DNA from: Methylobacterium sp. J-090
GTDB lineage: Bacteria > Pseudomonadota > Alphaproteobacteria > Rhizobiales > Beijerinckiaceae
DNA length: 52,291 nt
Direction: 5' to 3'
Assembly: GCF_022829345.1 (NCBI RefSeq)
Contig: NZ_JAKSXV010000067.1
Span: 1-52,291 of the forward strand
In this document: positions 34,936-42,971 of the stretch, in pieces
Layout: each line of letters begins with the position of its first letter
How positions within the stretch are numbered: position 1 is the stretch's first letter
Position numbers and translations under genes: made by a program
The notes under the pieces: generated by a model
Database searches by the model: none
The model's input: only the letters and a program-made list of their open reading frames with translations
Told to the model about the DNA's origin: nothing

Positions 34936-34985
34936 GCAAGCGAACGCAGTTTTGGCAAGCAAACGCAGTCCCGGCAAACGAAAAC
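34936..34985. repeat. 19-bp imperfect direct repeat upstream of the HExxH gene
   Basis: GCAAGCGAACGCAGTTTTG (34936-34954) is followed directly by GCAAGCAAACGCAGTCCCG (34955-34973) and a degenerate third copy (GCAAACGAAAACC). It lies in the 115-base gap before the candidate metalloprotease gene and could be a regulator's iterated site or neutral repeat. Confidence 0.55.
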
Positions 34986-35038
34986 CAAGGCCGAATCGAC
35001 GAAGCGATACCAGCGTCAGCCAACGATGGAGTGGATCG

Positions 35039-35518
35039 ATGATGCAGATCAATGTCGGCGATCACACCAGTTCCCAATCCGCCAGCGGCTGGATCGCCGT
35101 CCCGCCGAAACACCGGGAGATGATGCGCTGGGCGCGGTCCAAGGCGGTCTGGATCGCCGCCAACAAGCCGGCCGCCAACGTCTACTTCCGATCGCTCAAG
35201 CACGGCCGGTCCCTGTCCCAGATCGTCGCCGACCGGAACGTCTGGATCAACTTCATCGTCGATGCGAGCAATTACGGCTGGGGGGAGACGCCCGGTCTCG
35301 AGGTCGCCATGTCCACGCGCTCGTTCCGGGAAGGGCGCTGGCAGCTTTTGGCGAGCCTCTGCCACGAACTCGCGCACACGAACGGCGCCGACGAGGACGT
35401 TCCCGGTGGCAAGCAGGCCGAGGAGGCCGTGCTTCACTGCGGGATGGGCTACGCGTCCGAGAAGTCGTCCGGCAAGGACGACACGTTCAGCCCCTACAGT
35501 CCGGCCATCAGCGGTTGA
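35039..35518 (+). CDS. Candidate HExxH metalloprotease, possible T6SS effector
   Basis: 159 residues. A zincin motif HELAH lies at residues 109-113 (H109, E110, H113), followed by 'TNGADED', whose acidic residues could give the third ligand as in HExxHxxGxxD-type enzymes (snapalysin-like spacing is close but not exact). Upstream, 'VWINFIVDASNYGWGETPGLEVAMSTRSF' would supply the usual beta strand bordering the active site. No signal peptide, which fits a T6SS-delivered toxin rather than an exported protease. GGAG about 7 bases upstream supports the start (two ATGs in a row, 35039 and 35042). It is followed 4 bases later by an exported cysteine-rich protein, a typical toxin-immunity arrangement for a periplasmic toxin. 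The HExxH is visible; the effector role is inferred. Confidence 0.75.
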   Translation: MMQINVGDHTSSQSASGWIAVPPKHREMMRWARSKAVWIAANKPAANVYFRSLKHGRSLSQIVADRNVWINFIVDASNYGWGETPGLEVAMSTRSFREGRWQLLASLCHELAHTNGADEDVPGGKQAEEAVLHCGMGYASEKSSGKDDTFSPYSPAISG

Positions 35519-35522
35519 GCCG

Positions 35523-35816
35523 ATGCGGCGCGCCGCCCTCATCCTCGCCGTGATCCTCGCGCCCGGCGGCCAGACCCTGGCCGAATCCCGGCCGCCGGTC
35601 CGGGATTCCGACGCGGCGTTCGAGGGCCGGCCCCTGGTCAGGCGCCCGCCGAGGGGAACCTGCTTCGATCCGAAGAACCGGCAGCTCTGCAAGGCGGCGT
35701 GCAAGGCGGCGTTCGCGGCGTGCGGCCCCGCCCGACCCGCCTGCGAGACGACGCAGGCCGCTTGTGTCGCCCGATGCCCCCCGATGCTCTGCTCGCGCGG
35801 CCGATCGGCCGAGTAG
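35523..35816 (+). CDS. Exported cysteine-rich small protein, candidate immunity protein
   Basis: 97 residues. Residues 1-20 form a signal peptide ('RRAALILAVILAPGGQTLA'). The mature protein has eight cysteines between residues ~46 and ~90 (C..C..C...C..C...C...C...C, with 'LCKAACKAAFAACGP' and 'ACETTQAACVARCPPMLC'), which would pair as four disulfides in the periplasm. It begins 4 bases after the stop of the HExxH gene. A disulfide-rich periplasmic inhibitor beside a zincin is a plausible immunity pair, but small Cys-rich exported proteins have other roles too. Confidence 0.75.
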   Translation: MRRAALILAVILAPGGQTLAESRPPVRDSDAAFEGRPLVRRPPRGTCFDPKNRQLCKAACKAAFAACGPARPACETTQAACVARCPPMLCSRGRSAE

Positions 35817-35829
35817 GCCGCGGACGTTC

Positions 35830-35847
35830 ATCGGCGGGCCTGCCGAT
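35830..35847. terminator. Hairpin between convergent genes
   Basis: ATCGGC (35830-35835) and GCCGAT (35842-35847) form a 6-bp stem with a 6-base loop in the 48-base gap between the cysteine-rich gene and the M23 peptidase gene. Just before it, CGGCCGATCGGCCG (35798-35811) is a perfect 14-bp palindrome overlapping the end of the cysteine-rich gene. Either may help end transcription of the T6SS arm. Confidence 0.35.
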
Positions 35848-35864
35848 CCGCGATGCGGGCGGGC

Positions 35865-37220
35865 TCAATCCGCCGCGTCGGCGGGCGCCTCGGCTTGAGG
35901 GACGGCTTGAGGGACGGCCTGGGATTCGGACGGCGCCTCGGCCGCCGCCAGCAGGGTGCGCCCGGCGGCGAGGAAGCGGGCCGGATCGACGGGGACCGTG
36001 GACAGGCGGGTCTCGTAATGCAGGTGCGGCCCCGTCGAGCGCCCCGTCGAGCCGACGAGGCCGACCACCGCCCCGGCGGCGACGGGCTGATCGACGGCGA
36101 CCTGGATCGCCGAGAGATGGCCGTAGCGGGTGACGAGGTCGTGGCCGTGGTCGATCTCCACGAGGTTGCCGTAGCCGCCGCTCGGCCCCGCCGTGACCAC
36201 CCGCCCGCCCGCCGCGGCGCGCACGGGCGTGCCGGGGGGCGACCGGAAATCCATCCCGGCATGCATCCGCGCCCCGCCGGTGAACGGGTCCGCGCGCATC
36301 CCGAAATTGCTGCTCAGGGCCGCCGCCCCGTCGATGGGCGCGCGCAGGGGCAGGCTGTCGGTGACGCCGTGCCAGCGCCCCGCCTCGGCGAAGGCCCCTT
36401 CGGCCCGGGCCACGGCCACCGCGAAGGCATCGCGCGGGTCCGGCGCGGCCGGAGACGGAACGGGGGCCGGCGCGAGGGCGACGCGCAGGTCGGCGAGGAC
36501 CGCGCGGACCCGCGCGACCGCCGCCCGCGCCGAATCGGCCAGGGTGAGGACGATCCGGTGCTGGCCGGCTTCCACCCGGCCGAGGGACGCCTCGATCCGG
36601 GCGAACTGGTCGCGCGTCGCGAGGGCGGGACCATCCCGCGCCGGGAGATCGTCGAGGCGGGTGCCGCGGCCGGGGCGCGGCCCCGGCGGGACGGCGGCGG
36701 GCGCCGCCGGGTCCCGTCCCTCCGCGCCGCGTCGCGGGCGGCTGCCCGGGGCCGGGTCGCCGTCGCGCTCCGGGACCGGCGGCGGCGCGGCGGCGCCCGG
36801 CGCGACCCCCGCGAGGGCGCGCTCCGCCATGGCGGCCAGCAGCGCCTGGCGCGTCTCGAGCTCGACCTGGCGGGTGATGATGTCGGCGAGCCGGCCGGAG
36901 AGCCCCTCCTCCTCCAGGACCTGATGGCTGGCGACGCCGACGAGGCGGCGGGTCAGGGCGCGGACCCTGTCCTCGTGCGCGAGGCGCTGGGTCTCGGCCT
37001 CCTCGGCGAGGCGCCGCGCCGCGCCGTGGCCGGACACGGCGAGCCAGCTCGCCCCGGCGGCCCAGGCGAGGCTGAGAACGAGGACATAGACGGGAGGGCG
37101 GGCGCGCTTGCGGGCGGCACGCGGCGCGGCCTTGAACCCCGTCGGCCGGGCACCGGGCAGGCGCCGGCCCTTGCCCTCGATCCTGCCCGTGACCTTGCCC
37201 GCCGGCGTGCCCGTGGTCAC
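35865..37220 (-). CDS. Membrane-anchored M23 family metallopeptidase
   Basis: 451 residues. An arginine/lysine-rich cytoplasmic tail, one transmembrane helix (about 43-63), a coiled-coil stretch (about 68-140), a proline-rich linker and a C-terminal LytM/M23 domain (about 290-425). The zinc ligands are visible: H320 and D324 in 'HAGMDFRSPPGTPVRA', H399 and H401 in 'GPHLHYE', so it should be an active peptidoglycan endopeptidase. The build is that of envelope hydrolases used in division or envelope remodelling. GTG start at 37220. It is convergent with the T6SS cargo genes, so it is a neighbour rather than part of that operon. Confidence 0.9.
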   Translation of the reverse strand: MTTGTPAGKVTGRIEGKGRRLPGARPTGFKAAPRAARKRARPPVYVLVLSLAWAAGASWLAVSGHGAARRLAEEAETQRLAHEDRVRALTRRLVGVASHQVLEEEGLSGRLADIITRQVELETRQALLAAMAERALAGVAPGAAAPPPVPERDGDPAPGSRPRRGAEGRDPAAPAAVPPGPRPGRGTRLDDLPARDGPALATRDQFARIEASLGRVEAGQHRIVLTLADSARAAVARVRAVLADLRVALAPAPVPSPAAPDPRDAFAVAVARAEGAFAEAGRWHGVTDSLPLRAPIDGAAALSSNFGMRADPFTGGARMHAGMDFRSPPGTPVRAAAGGRVVTAGPSGGYGNLVEIDHGHDLVTRYGHLSAIQVAVDQPVAAGAVVGLVGSTGRSTGPHLHYETRLSTVPVDPARFLAAGRTLLAAAEAPSESQAVPQAVPQAEAPADAAD

Positions 37221-37304
37221 GGATGAGGCCCCCGCGCACGAACCGCCGGCGCGGCGCGGCGGGCGGGGGCAGGACGTCGCGATCGGTCGGTCATCGGGTC
37301 TGGG

Positions 37305-37317
37305 AGTCTCAGAGACT
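37305..37317. promoter_or_regulatory. Short palindrome in a divergent spacer
   Basis: The 263-base gap between the M23 gene (leftward) and the TPR-methyltransferase gene (rightward) should hold two promoters. It contains AGTCTC-A-GAGACT, a perfect 13-base dyad. Positions about 37410-37450 are AT-richer (ATTATGGACTGGTTTTGG) and may be the promoter of the rightward gene. No regulator is recognised. Confidence 0.3.
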
Positions 37318-37483
37318 GAAGTCTGGCTCGCGCCGCGGCCCCCGGCGGAAGGCGGGCGATGGAAATCGGGGTCGCCCCCGCGCCGCAGCGGTCGCGCAGG
37401 GCGGCGGCGCCTGAATTATGGACTGGTTTTGGTTATACGCAAGGCTTAGGTTGCGTGGGACGGTTTCACGAGGCGGGGGCGCC

Positions 37484-38908
37484 ATGACTGTACCGGCGAA
37501 GAACGGACCGGCCGGGGGCATGCCGGCAGAGGCGCCGGAAGACGCCCGCGACCCGGCTCCGCCGACGCAGCACCGGCTCCCCGTGGACAACGCCCTGGAG
37601 CTCGCGGTGCAGCTCCACCGCTCGGGCGAGGTCGTCATCGCCGAGCGGGTCTATCGCCGCATCCTCGAGAGCATCCCGGACCAGCCGGACGCCACGCATT
37701 ATCTCGGCGTCCTCCATCACGCCACCGGGCGCTCCGACGAGGCCGTGCGCCTGATCCGGCGGGCGATCGCGCTCAACGGCGACGATCCCGGGATGCGCAA
37801 CAACCTCGGCAACGTCCTGTCCGAGCTCGGGCGGGCGGAGGAGGCCGCCGAGGCCTACTTCGCCGCCTTCGAGCGCGATCCGTCCAACCTCGACGTCCTC
37901 AACAATCTCGGCGTCACCCTGCGGGCGCTGAACCGGTTCAACGATTCCGAGGCCGCCTATCGCCGGGTCATCGCCCTCGATCCGACGCACCGCGAGGCGC
38001 ATGACAATCTCGGGCGGCTCCTGGCGAGCCGGGGCCGGTTCGACGAGGCCGCCGCCTGCCACCAGCGCGCCCTCACCCTGGAGCCGAGGAACGCCGAAAC
38101 CCGCCGGCTTCTCGCCGACATGCACGCCATGCGGGGCGACCGCGCCAAGGCCGTGGCCGTCCTCGACGATTGGCTGGACGACGAGCCCGGCAGCGTCACC
38201 GCCCGCCACCTGCGGGCGGCGATCTCCGGGGAGGACGTTCCGGCGAGGGCGAGCGACGATTACGTCGCCCTGGTGTTCGACCGCTTCGCCGCGAGCTTCG
38301 ACAGGAAGCTGCAGAGCCTCGACTACCGGGCGCCGACCCTGGTGGCCGACGCCCTCGCCGCCGTGGTCGCCCCCGGCGCGGCCCTCGACATCCTGGACGC
38401 CGGCTGCGGGACGGGCCTGTGCGGCCCCCTCGTCGCGGTTTGGGCGCGCCGCCTCGACGGCGTCGATCTGTCGGAGGAGATGCTGGCGCGGGCGGCGCGG
38501 CGGGACTGCTACCACGCCCTGGCCCACGCCGAGCTCACGCGGTTCCTGGGCGACAGGCCGGGCGCCTACGACCTCGTCCTCTCGGCCGACACCCTGTGCT
38601 ACTTCGGCGATCTCTCGGGGGCGCTGCTTGCGGCGCGGCACGCCCTGCGGCCGGACGGCCGCCTGATCTTCACGGTGGAGGCCGCATCGGAGGATTCCGC
38701 CTCCGGATCGTTCACCCTCAACCATCACGGCCGCTACAGCCACGGCGCGGCCTACGTCACCGAGGCCCTGGTCGCGGCCGGGTTCGTGCCCGAGACCGTC
38801 GGCCGCCACACCCTCCGGCTTCAGCGCGGCGAGCCGGTGGCGGGCCTCGTGGTCACGGCGCGTCGGGCGGAGGGCGACGCGCCTCAGCCGTTGAGCTTGA
38901 GCCGGTAG
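37484..38908 (+). CDS. TPR-repeat protein fused to a SAM-dependent methyltransferase
   Basis: 474 residues. Residues ~35-245 are about six TPR units ('AERVYRRILESIPDQPDATHYLGVLHHATGRSDEAVRLIRRAIALNGDDP', then 'AYFAAFERDPSNLDVLNNLGVTL' and 'AYRRVIALDPTHREAHDNLGRLL'). The C-terminal half (~260-470) is a class I methyltransferase with the SAM-binding motif 'LDILDAGCGTGLCGP', acidic loop 'LDGVDLSEEML', and 'YDLVLSADTLCYFGDLSGALLAARHALRPDGRLIFTVE'. Proteins of this build methylate unknown targets in alphaproteobacteria. GAGGCGGGGG upstream of the ATG at 37484 fixes the start. Its 3' end overlaps the end of the GntR gene by 25 bases (convergent). Confidence 0.9.
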   Translation: MTVPAKNGPAGGMPAEAPEDARDPAPPTQHRLPVDNALELAVQLHRSGEVVIAERVYRRILESIPDQPDATHYLGVLHHATGRSDEAVRLIRRAIALNGDDPGMRNNLGNVLSELGRAEEAAEAYFAAFERDPSNLDVLNNLGVTLRALNRFNDSEAAYRRVIALDPTHREAHDNLGRLLASRGRFDEAAACHQRALTLEPRNAETRRLLADMHAMRGDRAKAVAVLDDWLDDEPGSVTARHLRAAISGEDVPARASDDYVALVFDRFAASFDRKLQSLDYRAPTLVADALAAVVAPGAALDILDAGCGTGLCGPLVAVWARRLDGVDLSEEMLARAARRDCYHALAHAELTRFLGDRPGAYDLVLSADTLCYFGDLSGALLAARHALRPDGRLIFTVEAASEDSASGSFTLNHHGRYSHGAAYVTEALVAAGFVPETVGRHTLRLQRGEPVAGLVVTARRAEGDAPQPLSLSR

Positions 38909-39621
38909 CGATACATGTCGCCGCGAAACAGCCCCTCGACGTACTCGATCATCCGCGCGCCCTGGGCGAAGCTGTGACGCTTGATCAGCAGGCAGGGCAA
39001 GGGATCGTCGAACCCGAACAGGTCGCATTCCTGCCGGGTCGGGGTCGTGGCCTCGATGGTCTGGTCGCAGCTCACCAGCCGCGCGTCGCACTGCTCGGCG
39101 AGATAGGCGTAGACCGACCCCGACAGGTCGGCGTGCTCCAGGGCCGGGGCGACGGTGAGGTTGTACCACGCCACCTCGCGCGACATCGGGATTCCGTCCC
39201 CGTAGCGCACGCGGGTGAGCTTGAGCAGCGGCGCCGTCGAGGGAAGGCCGAAGATCGACGAGATCGAGCGGTCCTGCACCACGGTCTGCTCGAGGATGCG
39301 CGAGGACGGCACCTTGCCGATCTCCCGCATCTCCTCCGTGAACCCCTTGAGCCGGTCCATCCCGGGGCGGATCTGGTCGCCGACGCCGCGGACGACGAAG
39401 CCCTTGCGCCCCTGGGACATCAGCAATTGCCGCTGCCGCATGGCGACGTAGGCCCGCTGGACCGTGACGCGGCTGACCCCGAGGCTCTCGGCGAGCTGGC
39501 GCTCGGCGGGCAGGATGGTGCCGACCGGAAGGGTGCCGGACTCGATCAGCACGCAGAGCTGCTCCTCGAGCTGCTGGTAGAGCGGCATCGCCGTGTCGTC
39601 CCGGAGCTTCAGGTACGACAT
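38884..39621 (-). CDS. GntR-family transcriptional regulator (HutC subfamily)
   Basis: 245 residues from the chosen ATG. N-terminal winged helix: 'MPLYQQLEEQLCVLIESGTLPVGTILPAERQLAESLGVSRVTVQRAYVAM'. The C-terminal part is a UTRA ligand-binding domain ('LTRVRYGDGIPMSREVAWYNL', 'YAYLAEQCDARLVSCDQTIEATTPT', 'LLIKRHSFAQGARMIEYVEGLFRGDMYRYRLKL'). HutC regulators usually sense small metabolites such as phosphosugars. The frame is open to 39711 (TTG), but starting at 39621 leaves ~110 bases for a divergent promoter in front of the sugar kinase gene, its likely target. Confidence 0.88.
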   Translation of the reverse strand: MSYLKLRDDTAMPLYQQLEEQLCVLIESGTLPVGTILPAERQLAESLGVSRVTVQRAYVAMRQRQLLMSQGRKGFVVRGVGDQIRPGMDRLKGFTEEMREIGKVPSSRILEQTVVQDRSISSIFGLPSTAPLLKLTRVRYGDGIPMSREVAWYNLTVAPALEHADLSGSVYAYLAEQCDARLVSCDQTIEATTPTRQECDLFGFDDPLPCLLIKRHSFAQGARMIEYVEGLFRGDMYRYRLKLNG

Positions 39622-39732
39622 GATCGAGGGCCGATCGTGCGCGAACACGGGCCCCCCGGGAGACTTCTCAACTCTGGGTTGTGACAGGAGCCGCAGGTTG
39701 GGTTTGTTCAAGAACTGATTCTACCGAGAGGG

Positions 39733-40779
39733 ATGATGACCAAGGTGCCGGAATCGACCGAAATCTTCATCGTTGGCAGCTTCGTCGTTGCGTGCACCGT
39801 GAAGGTAGCACGTTTGCCCCGTCCGGGTGAGTCCCTTGATGCCACAGGCTTCGTCGTCGAGCCGGGCGGCAAGGGGTTCAACCTCGCCGTGACGGCGCAT
39901 CGCCTCGGCGCCCGCGTCGACGGCGTGTTCGCCATCGGACGCGACCCCTTCGCCGACCTCGCGCTGGCCGCGTTCAAGCGCGCCGGATTGTCCACCGACA
40001 TGGTCGGACGCCACGACACCTCCACGGGCGCCGGCGTCGGCTTCATCGATGCGCGCGGCGAGAACTGCCTCGCCGTCCATCTCGGCGCCAATGCCCGCCT
40101 GTCCGCCGCCGACATCCGGCGCGTCGCGGATTCGGTGTCCGGGGCGGTCCTGGTGATGGCGACCTTCGAATCGCCGGACGCACCGATCCTGGCCGCCTTC
40201 ACCCTGGCGCGGGAGGCCGGCCGGCCGACCCTGCTCAATCCCTCGCCCCACCGGCGCATGGACCCGGAGATCCTCGCGCGCACGGCGATCCTCGTCGTCA
40301 ACGAGGTCGAGGCGGCGGCCCTCGGATCGGACCTGGGCCTCGAATCAGACCTGGGCGAGGAAGTTTTGGAAACCGAGCCCTCCGCCGGCCTCGCGGGGCC
40401 GGCCGAAGCGTATCGCCCGATCGCCCAGCGTCTCATGGCCGGAGGGCCGGAGATGGTCGTCGTCACCCTGGGGGCGGCCGGCGCGGTGGCGTTCCGCCGG
40501 GGCCACGCCCCGCTCCATCAGGCGGCGATCCCGGTCGAGACCGTCGACACCATCGGGGCCGGCGACGCCTTCGCCGCCGGCCTCGCCGCGGGCCTCGTCC
40601 GCGACCGCCCCTTCGCCGAATGCCTCCTGCGGGCGGCGGCCTGCGGCGCGATCGCCACCCGGACGTTCGGGGCCTTCGACGCGTTCCCCACGGATCAGGA
40701 ATTGGAGGCGTTCCTCGCGACGGAAGCGGGTCTGGCGCGCCCCAGCGCGGTGCCGGAGGCGGCCGGCGCCCGCCTGTGA
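39733..40779 (+). CDS. Ribokinase-like (PfkB family) sugar kinase
   Basis: 348 residues. N-terminal PfkB pattern 'GSFVVACTVKVARLPRPGES' and 'VEPGGKGFNLAVTAHRLGA', and C-terminal signature 'DTIGAGDAFAAGLAAG' with the catalytic base D278. Phosphorylates a sugar or nucleoside with ATP; substrate unknown. A short insertion at about 203-220 ('GSDLGLESDLGEE') repeats itself. GAGAGGG just before the ATGs supports the start. It is divergent from the HutC-type regulator, so the pair probably forms a small sugar-responsive unit; no transporter gene is next to it. Confidence 0.9.
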   Translation: MMTKVPESTEIFIVGSFVVACTVKVARLPRPGESLDATGFVVEPGGKGFNLAVTAHRLGARVDGVFAIGRDPFADLALAAFKRAGLSTDMVGRHDTSTGAGVGFIDARGENCLAVHLGANARLSAADIRRVADSVSGAVLVMATFESPDAPILAAFTLAREAGRPTLLNPSPHRRMDPEILARTAILVVNEVEAAALGSDLGLESDLGEEVLETEPSAGLAGPAEAYRPIAQRLMAGGPEMVVVTLGAAGAVAFRRGHAPLHQAAIPVETVDTIGAGDAFAAGLAAGLVRDRPFAECLLRAAACGAIATRTFGAFDAFPTDQELEAFLATEAGLARPSAVPEAAGARL

Positions 40780-41115
40780 TCGGACGGGCGTTCGGGGGCC
40801 CGATCCATCTGGACCGGTCCAAAAAAGACTGCTAGATTTCCGAATCGGTGCCACCGCGCGGCCGGATGCCGAAGCAACGATTCGGACGATCATTCCCGAT
40901 TCGGGAAAATCAAAGCATCGATAAATCTTTAACAAGAATTCGTTTGGCGAGCCATAGCTTAAAAAAGTGGTGCATTAATCATACACTTGGTTTTCAAATC
41001 TCCAGTCCTAAGCAAGGACGCCGGATTCTGATTGACCCCTCTTCGGCGGCCGGACATTTCTAGTCGAGCACAACGGAAGTCCTGTTGCGCTGACATCGTC
41101 CGAGCGACTTCGAAG
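40780..41115. promoter_or_regulatory. Intergenic region with 12-bp palindrome and AT-rich tract upstream of the TPS operon
   Basis: 336 bases with no convincing gene. At 40810-40821 is TGGACCGGTCCA, a perfect 12-bp palindrome. It has the shape of operators of HutC-type regulators such as DasR/NagR (TGGTCTAGACCA). Positions about 40880-41030 are clearly AT-rich, like the spacer before the RTX exoprotein at 240-480. The promoter of the TPS operon probably lies in this tract, but no unambiguous -35/-10 pair was found. Confidence 0.4.
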
Positions 41116-42924
41116 ATGCGGCCGAATCACACCCTTGCTCTGTTGTCGGATTGCGTCGAGCAAATGCTTGGCAAGCGGCATCGTAGCGGCAACAAGCGCA
41201 GTCTCGCGACAGGGTGCGTCCTCGCCGCAGGCCTCCTGGGCGCCCCCCCGGCCTGGGCACAGACCGCCAGCCAGATCACGCCGCCGAGCTTTCGCCCGAA
41301 CCAGAACACTGTGGGCGGCGCGCTGGTCTTCTCCGGGCAGCCCGGCCTCGGCACCCCGGCCGGGGCCGAGCGCCTGTCCGTGCGCCTGTCGGGCGTCACG
41401 ATCGAGAACCTGCCCCCGGACTTCGCCGGCGAGGCGCGCGCCCTAGAGACCCGCCTCGTGGAGCGGCGCATCCCCGCCTCGGAGATCTTCGCCGCCGCCC
41501 GCGATCTCGAAGCCGCCTTCGTCCGCACCGGCGCGATCCTGGTGCGCGTGGTGCTGCCGGCCCAGACGCTGAAGGACGGCAACCGGCTCCGCCTCGTCGT
41601 CGTCAACGGCTTCGTCGAGCGCATCGACACCAGCCGGCTTCCCGAGGCGACGCGGGGCCGGATCGAGGCGGTGATCGCGCCCCTCATCGGCCGCCGCGAC
41701 CTGCAGCTCGGCGAGATCGAGCGCCGGCTGCTCTTGGCCGGCGACACGCCGGGCGTCGCCCTGCGCTCGACCCTGCAGCCGAGCGGCGCGGCCGGGGGCA
41801 CCATTCTCATCATCGAGGGGGCCTATCGGCCCGTCACCGGATATTTCGGCGGCGACAACACCGTGGGCCGGGCGCTCGGCGGCTTCTCCGTCGGCGGAGG
41901 CTTCGACGCCAACACCGTGTTCGGGCAGGGCGAAACCCTGTACGTCCGCACGCTGGGCCATCCGACCGGCGACCGCGCCGACGGGATCGGCGGCCTGTTC
42001 GGCGACAACCCGACCCTGCGCACCTTATCCGGCGGCTTCATCCTGCCGCTCGGGACCGACGGCCTCACCCTGAACATCGAGGCCACCAACAGCCGCACGG
42101 CGCCCAAGCTGCGCAACCTCGCCCAGACCACGAGCGACTACGACCGCCTGTCGTTCCGGCTGCGCTACCCCGTCCTGCGCAGCCGCACCGGCAACCTCTT
42201 CACCGAGGTCGCCTTCGACGCGACCCGGGAGAAGCTCGGCCTGGCCCTGCCGGGCGTCATCGCCCCCTTGAGCCTCGACGAGCTGCGCGTGCTACGCTTC
42301 AGCGCCGACGGCGACCTGCGGGTCGCCACCGGCGGCCTGTTCGCGGCGCGCGGCACGGCCTCGTTCGGCCTCGACGCCCTCGGCGCGCGCAGCCGGGCGG
42401 ACGCGACGCCCCTGCTGCCCCTGTCCCGCTTCGGCGCCGATGCCGAGTTCCAGAAGGTCGACGTCTCGGTCAGCTTCAGCCAACCGCTCGCCGAATCCCT
42501 GGTGCTCGGCCTCTACGCCCGCGGCCAAACCTCCTTCGGCCAGACCCTGGCGCGCAGCGAGCAGATCGGCACGGCCTCGTTCCAGGAGCTGTCGACCTTC
42601 GACGCCGGCAGCCTCGGCGGCGACAGCGGCTGGCTCGTCCGCAGCGAGCTCGCCACGCCCTTCACGGTGACGCCCGAGGGCGTGCCGCTCACGATTTCCC
42701 CCTACCTCTTCGGCGTGACCGGCGCGCTCTACCTCGAACGCCCAACGGCGCTCGAAGTCGGCACGCTCCACGTCTCCTCCGTCGGCGTCGGCGTGCGCTT
42801 CGGCGCGCCTTTGGGCCCGGACGGCCCGTTGGCCTCCCTCACCCTCGAATTCGGGCGCCGCTTCCGGGACGATTCCATTCCGGACGCGAACCGCTTCACC
42901 GTCCTCGGCTCGGTTCGCTTCTGA
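41116..42924 (+). CDS. Two-partner secretion outer-membrane transporter (TpsB; ShlB/FhaC family)
   Basis: 602 residues. N-terminal signal sequence ending near 'LGAPPAWAQ' (about residue 50), then POTRA-type domains (about 70-255: 'LSVRLSGVTIENLPPD', 'AFVRTGAILVRVVLPAQTLKDGNRLRLVVVNGFVERID', 'LRSTLQPSGAAGGTILIIEG') and a 16-strand barrel region to the C-terminus, which ends in 'FTVLGSVRF' with a terminal aromatic residue as required for outer-membrane insertion. It exports and folds TpsA partners. The start at 41116 is tentative; an ATG at 41164 gives a shorter, more typical signal peptide. Its stop overlaps an in-frame ATG for the tpsA gene, so the two are one operon. Confidence 0.9.
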   Translation: MRPNHTLALLSDCVEQMLGKRHRSGNKRSLATGCVLAAGLLGAPPAWAQTASQITPPSFRPNQNTVGGALVFSGQPGLGTPAGAERLSVRLSGVTIENLPPDFAGEARALETRLVERRIPASEIFAAARDLEAAFVRTGAILVRVVLPAQTLKDGNRLRLVVVNGFVERIDTSRLPEATRGRIEAVIAPLIGRRDLQLGEIERRLLLAGDTPGVALRSTLQPSGAAGGTILIIEGAYRPVTGYFGGDNTVGRALGGFSVGGGFDANTVFGQGETLYVRTLGHPTGDRADGIGGLFGDNPTLRTLSGGFILPLGTDGLTLNIEATNSRTAPKLRNLAQTTSDYDRLSFRLRYPVLRSRTGNLFTEVAFDATREKLGLALPGVIAPLSLDELRVLRFSADGDLRVATGGLFAARGTASFGLDALGARSRADATPLLPLSRFGADAEFQKVDVSVSFSQPLAESLVLGLYARGQTSFGQTLARSEQIGTASFQELSTFDAGSLGGDSGWLVRSELATPFTVTPEGVPLTISPYLFGVTGALYLERPTALEVGTLHVSSVGVGVRFGAPLGPDGPLASLTLEFGRRFRDDSIPDANRFTVLGSVRF

Positions 42925-42971
42925 TGCTTCGCTCGTCCGTCATCCGGGTCACAGGGCCGCAGAGAACGCTC

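Noticed and set aside
38884..39711. Longer GntR protein beginning with TTG at 39711
   Set aside because: It would leave only 21 bases to the divergent kinase gene and adds 30 residues not typical of the family; ATG at 39621 was preferred.
41214..42923. Long 5' extension of the tpsA reading frame
   Set aside because: It overlaps tpsB in another frame, is arginine-rich nonsense, and TpsA has its own signal peptide and start at 42924-42972.
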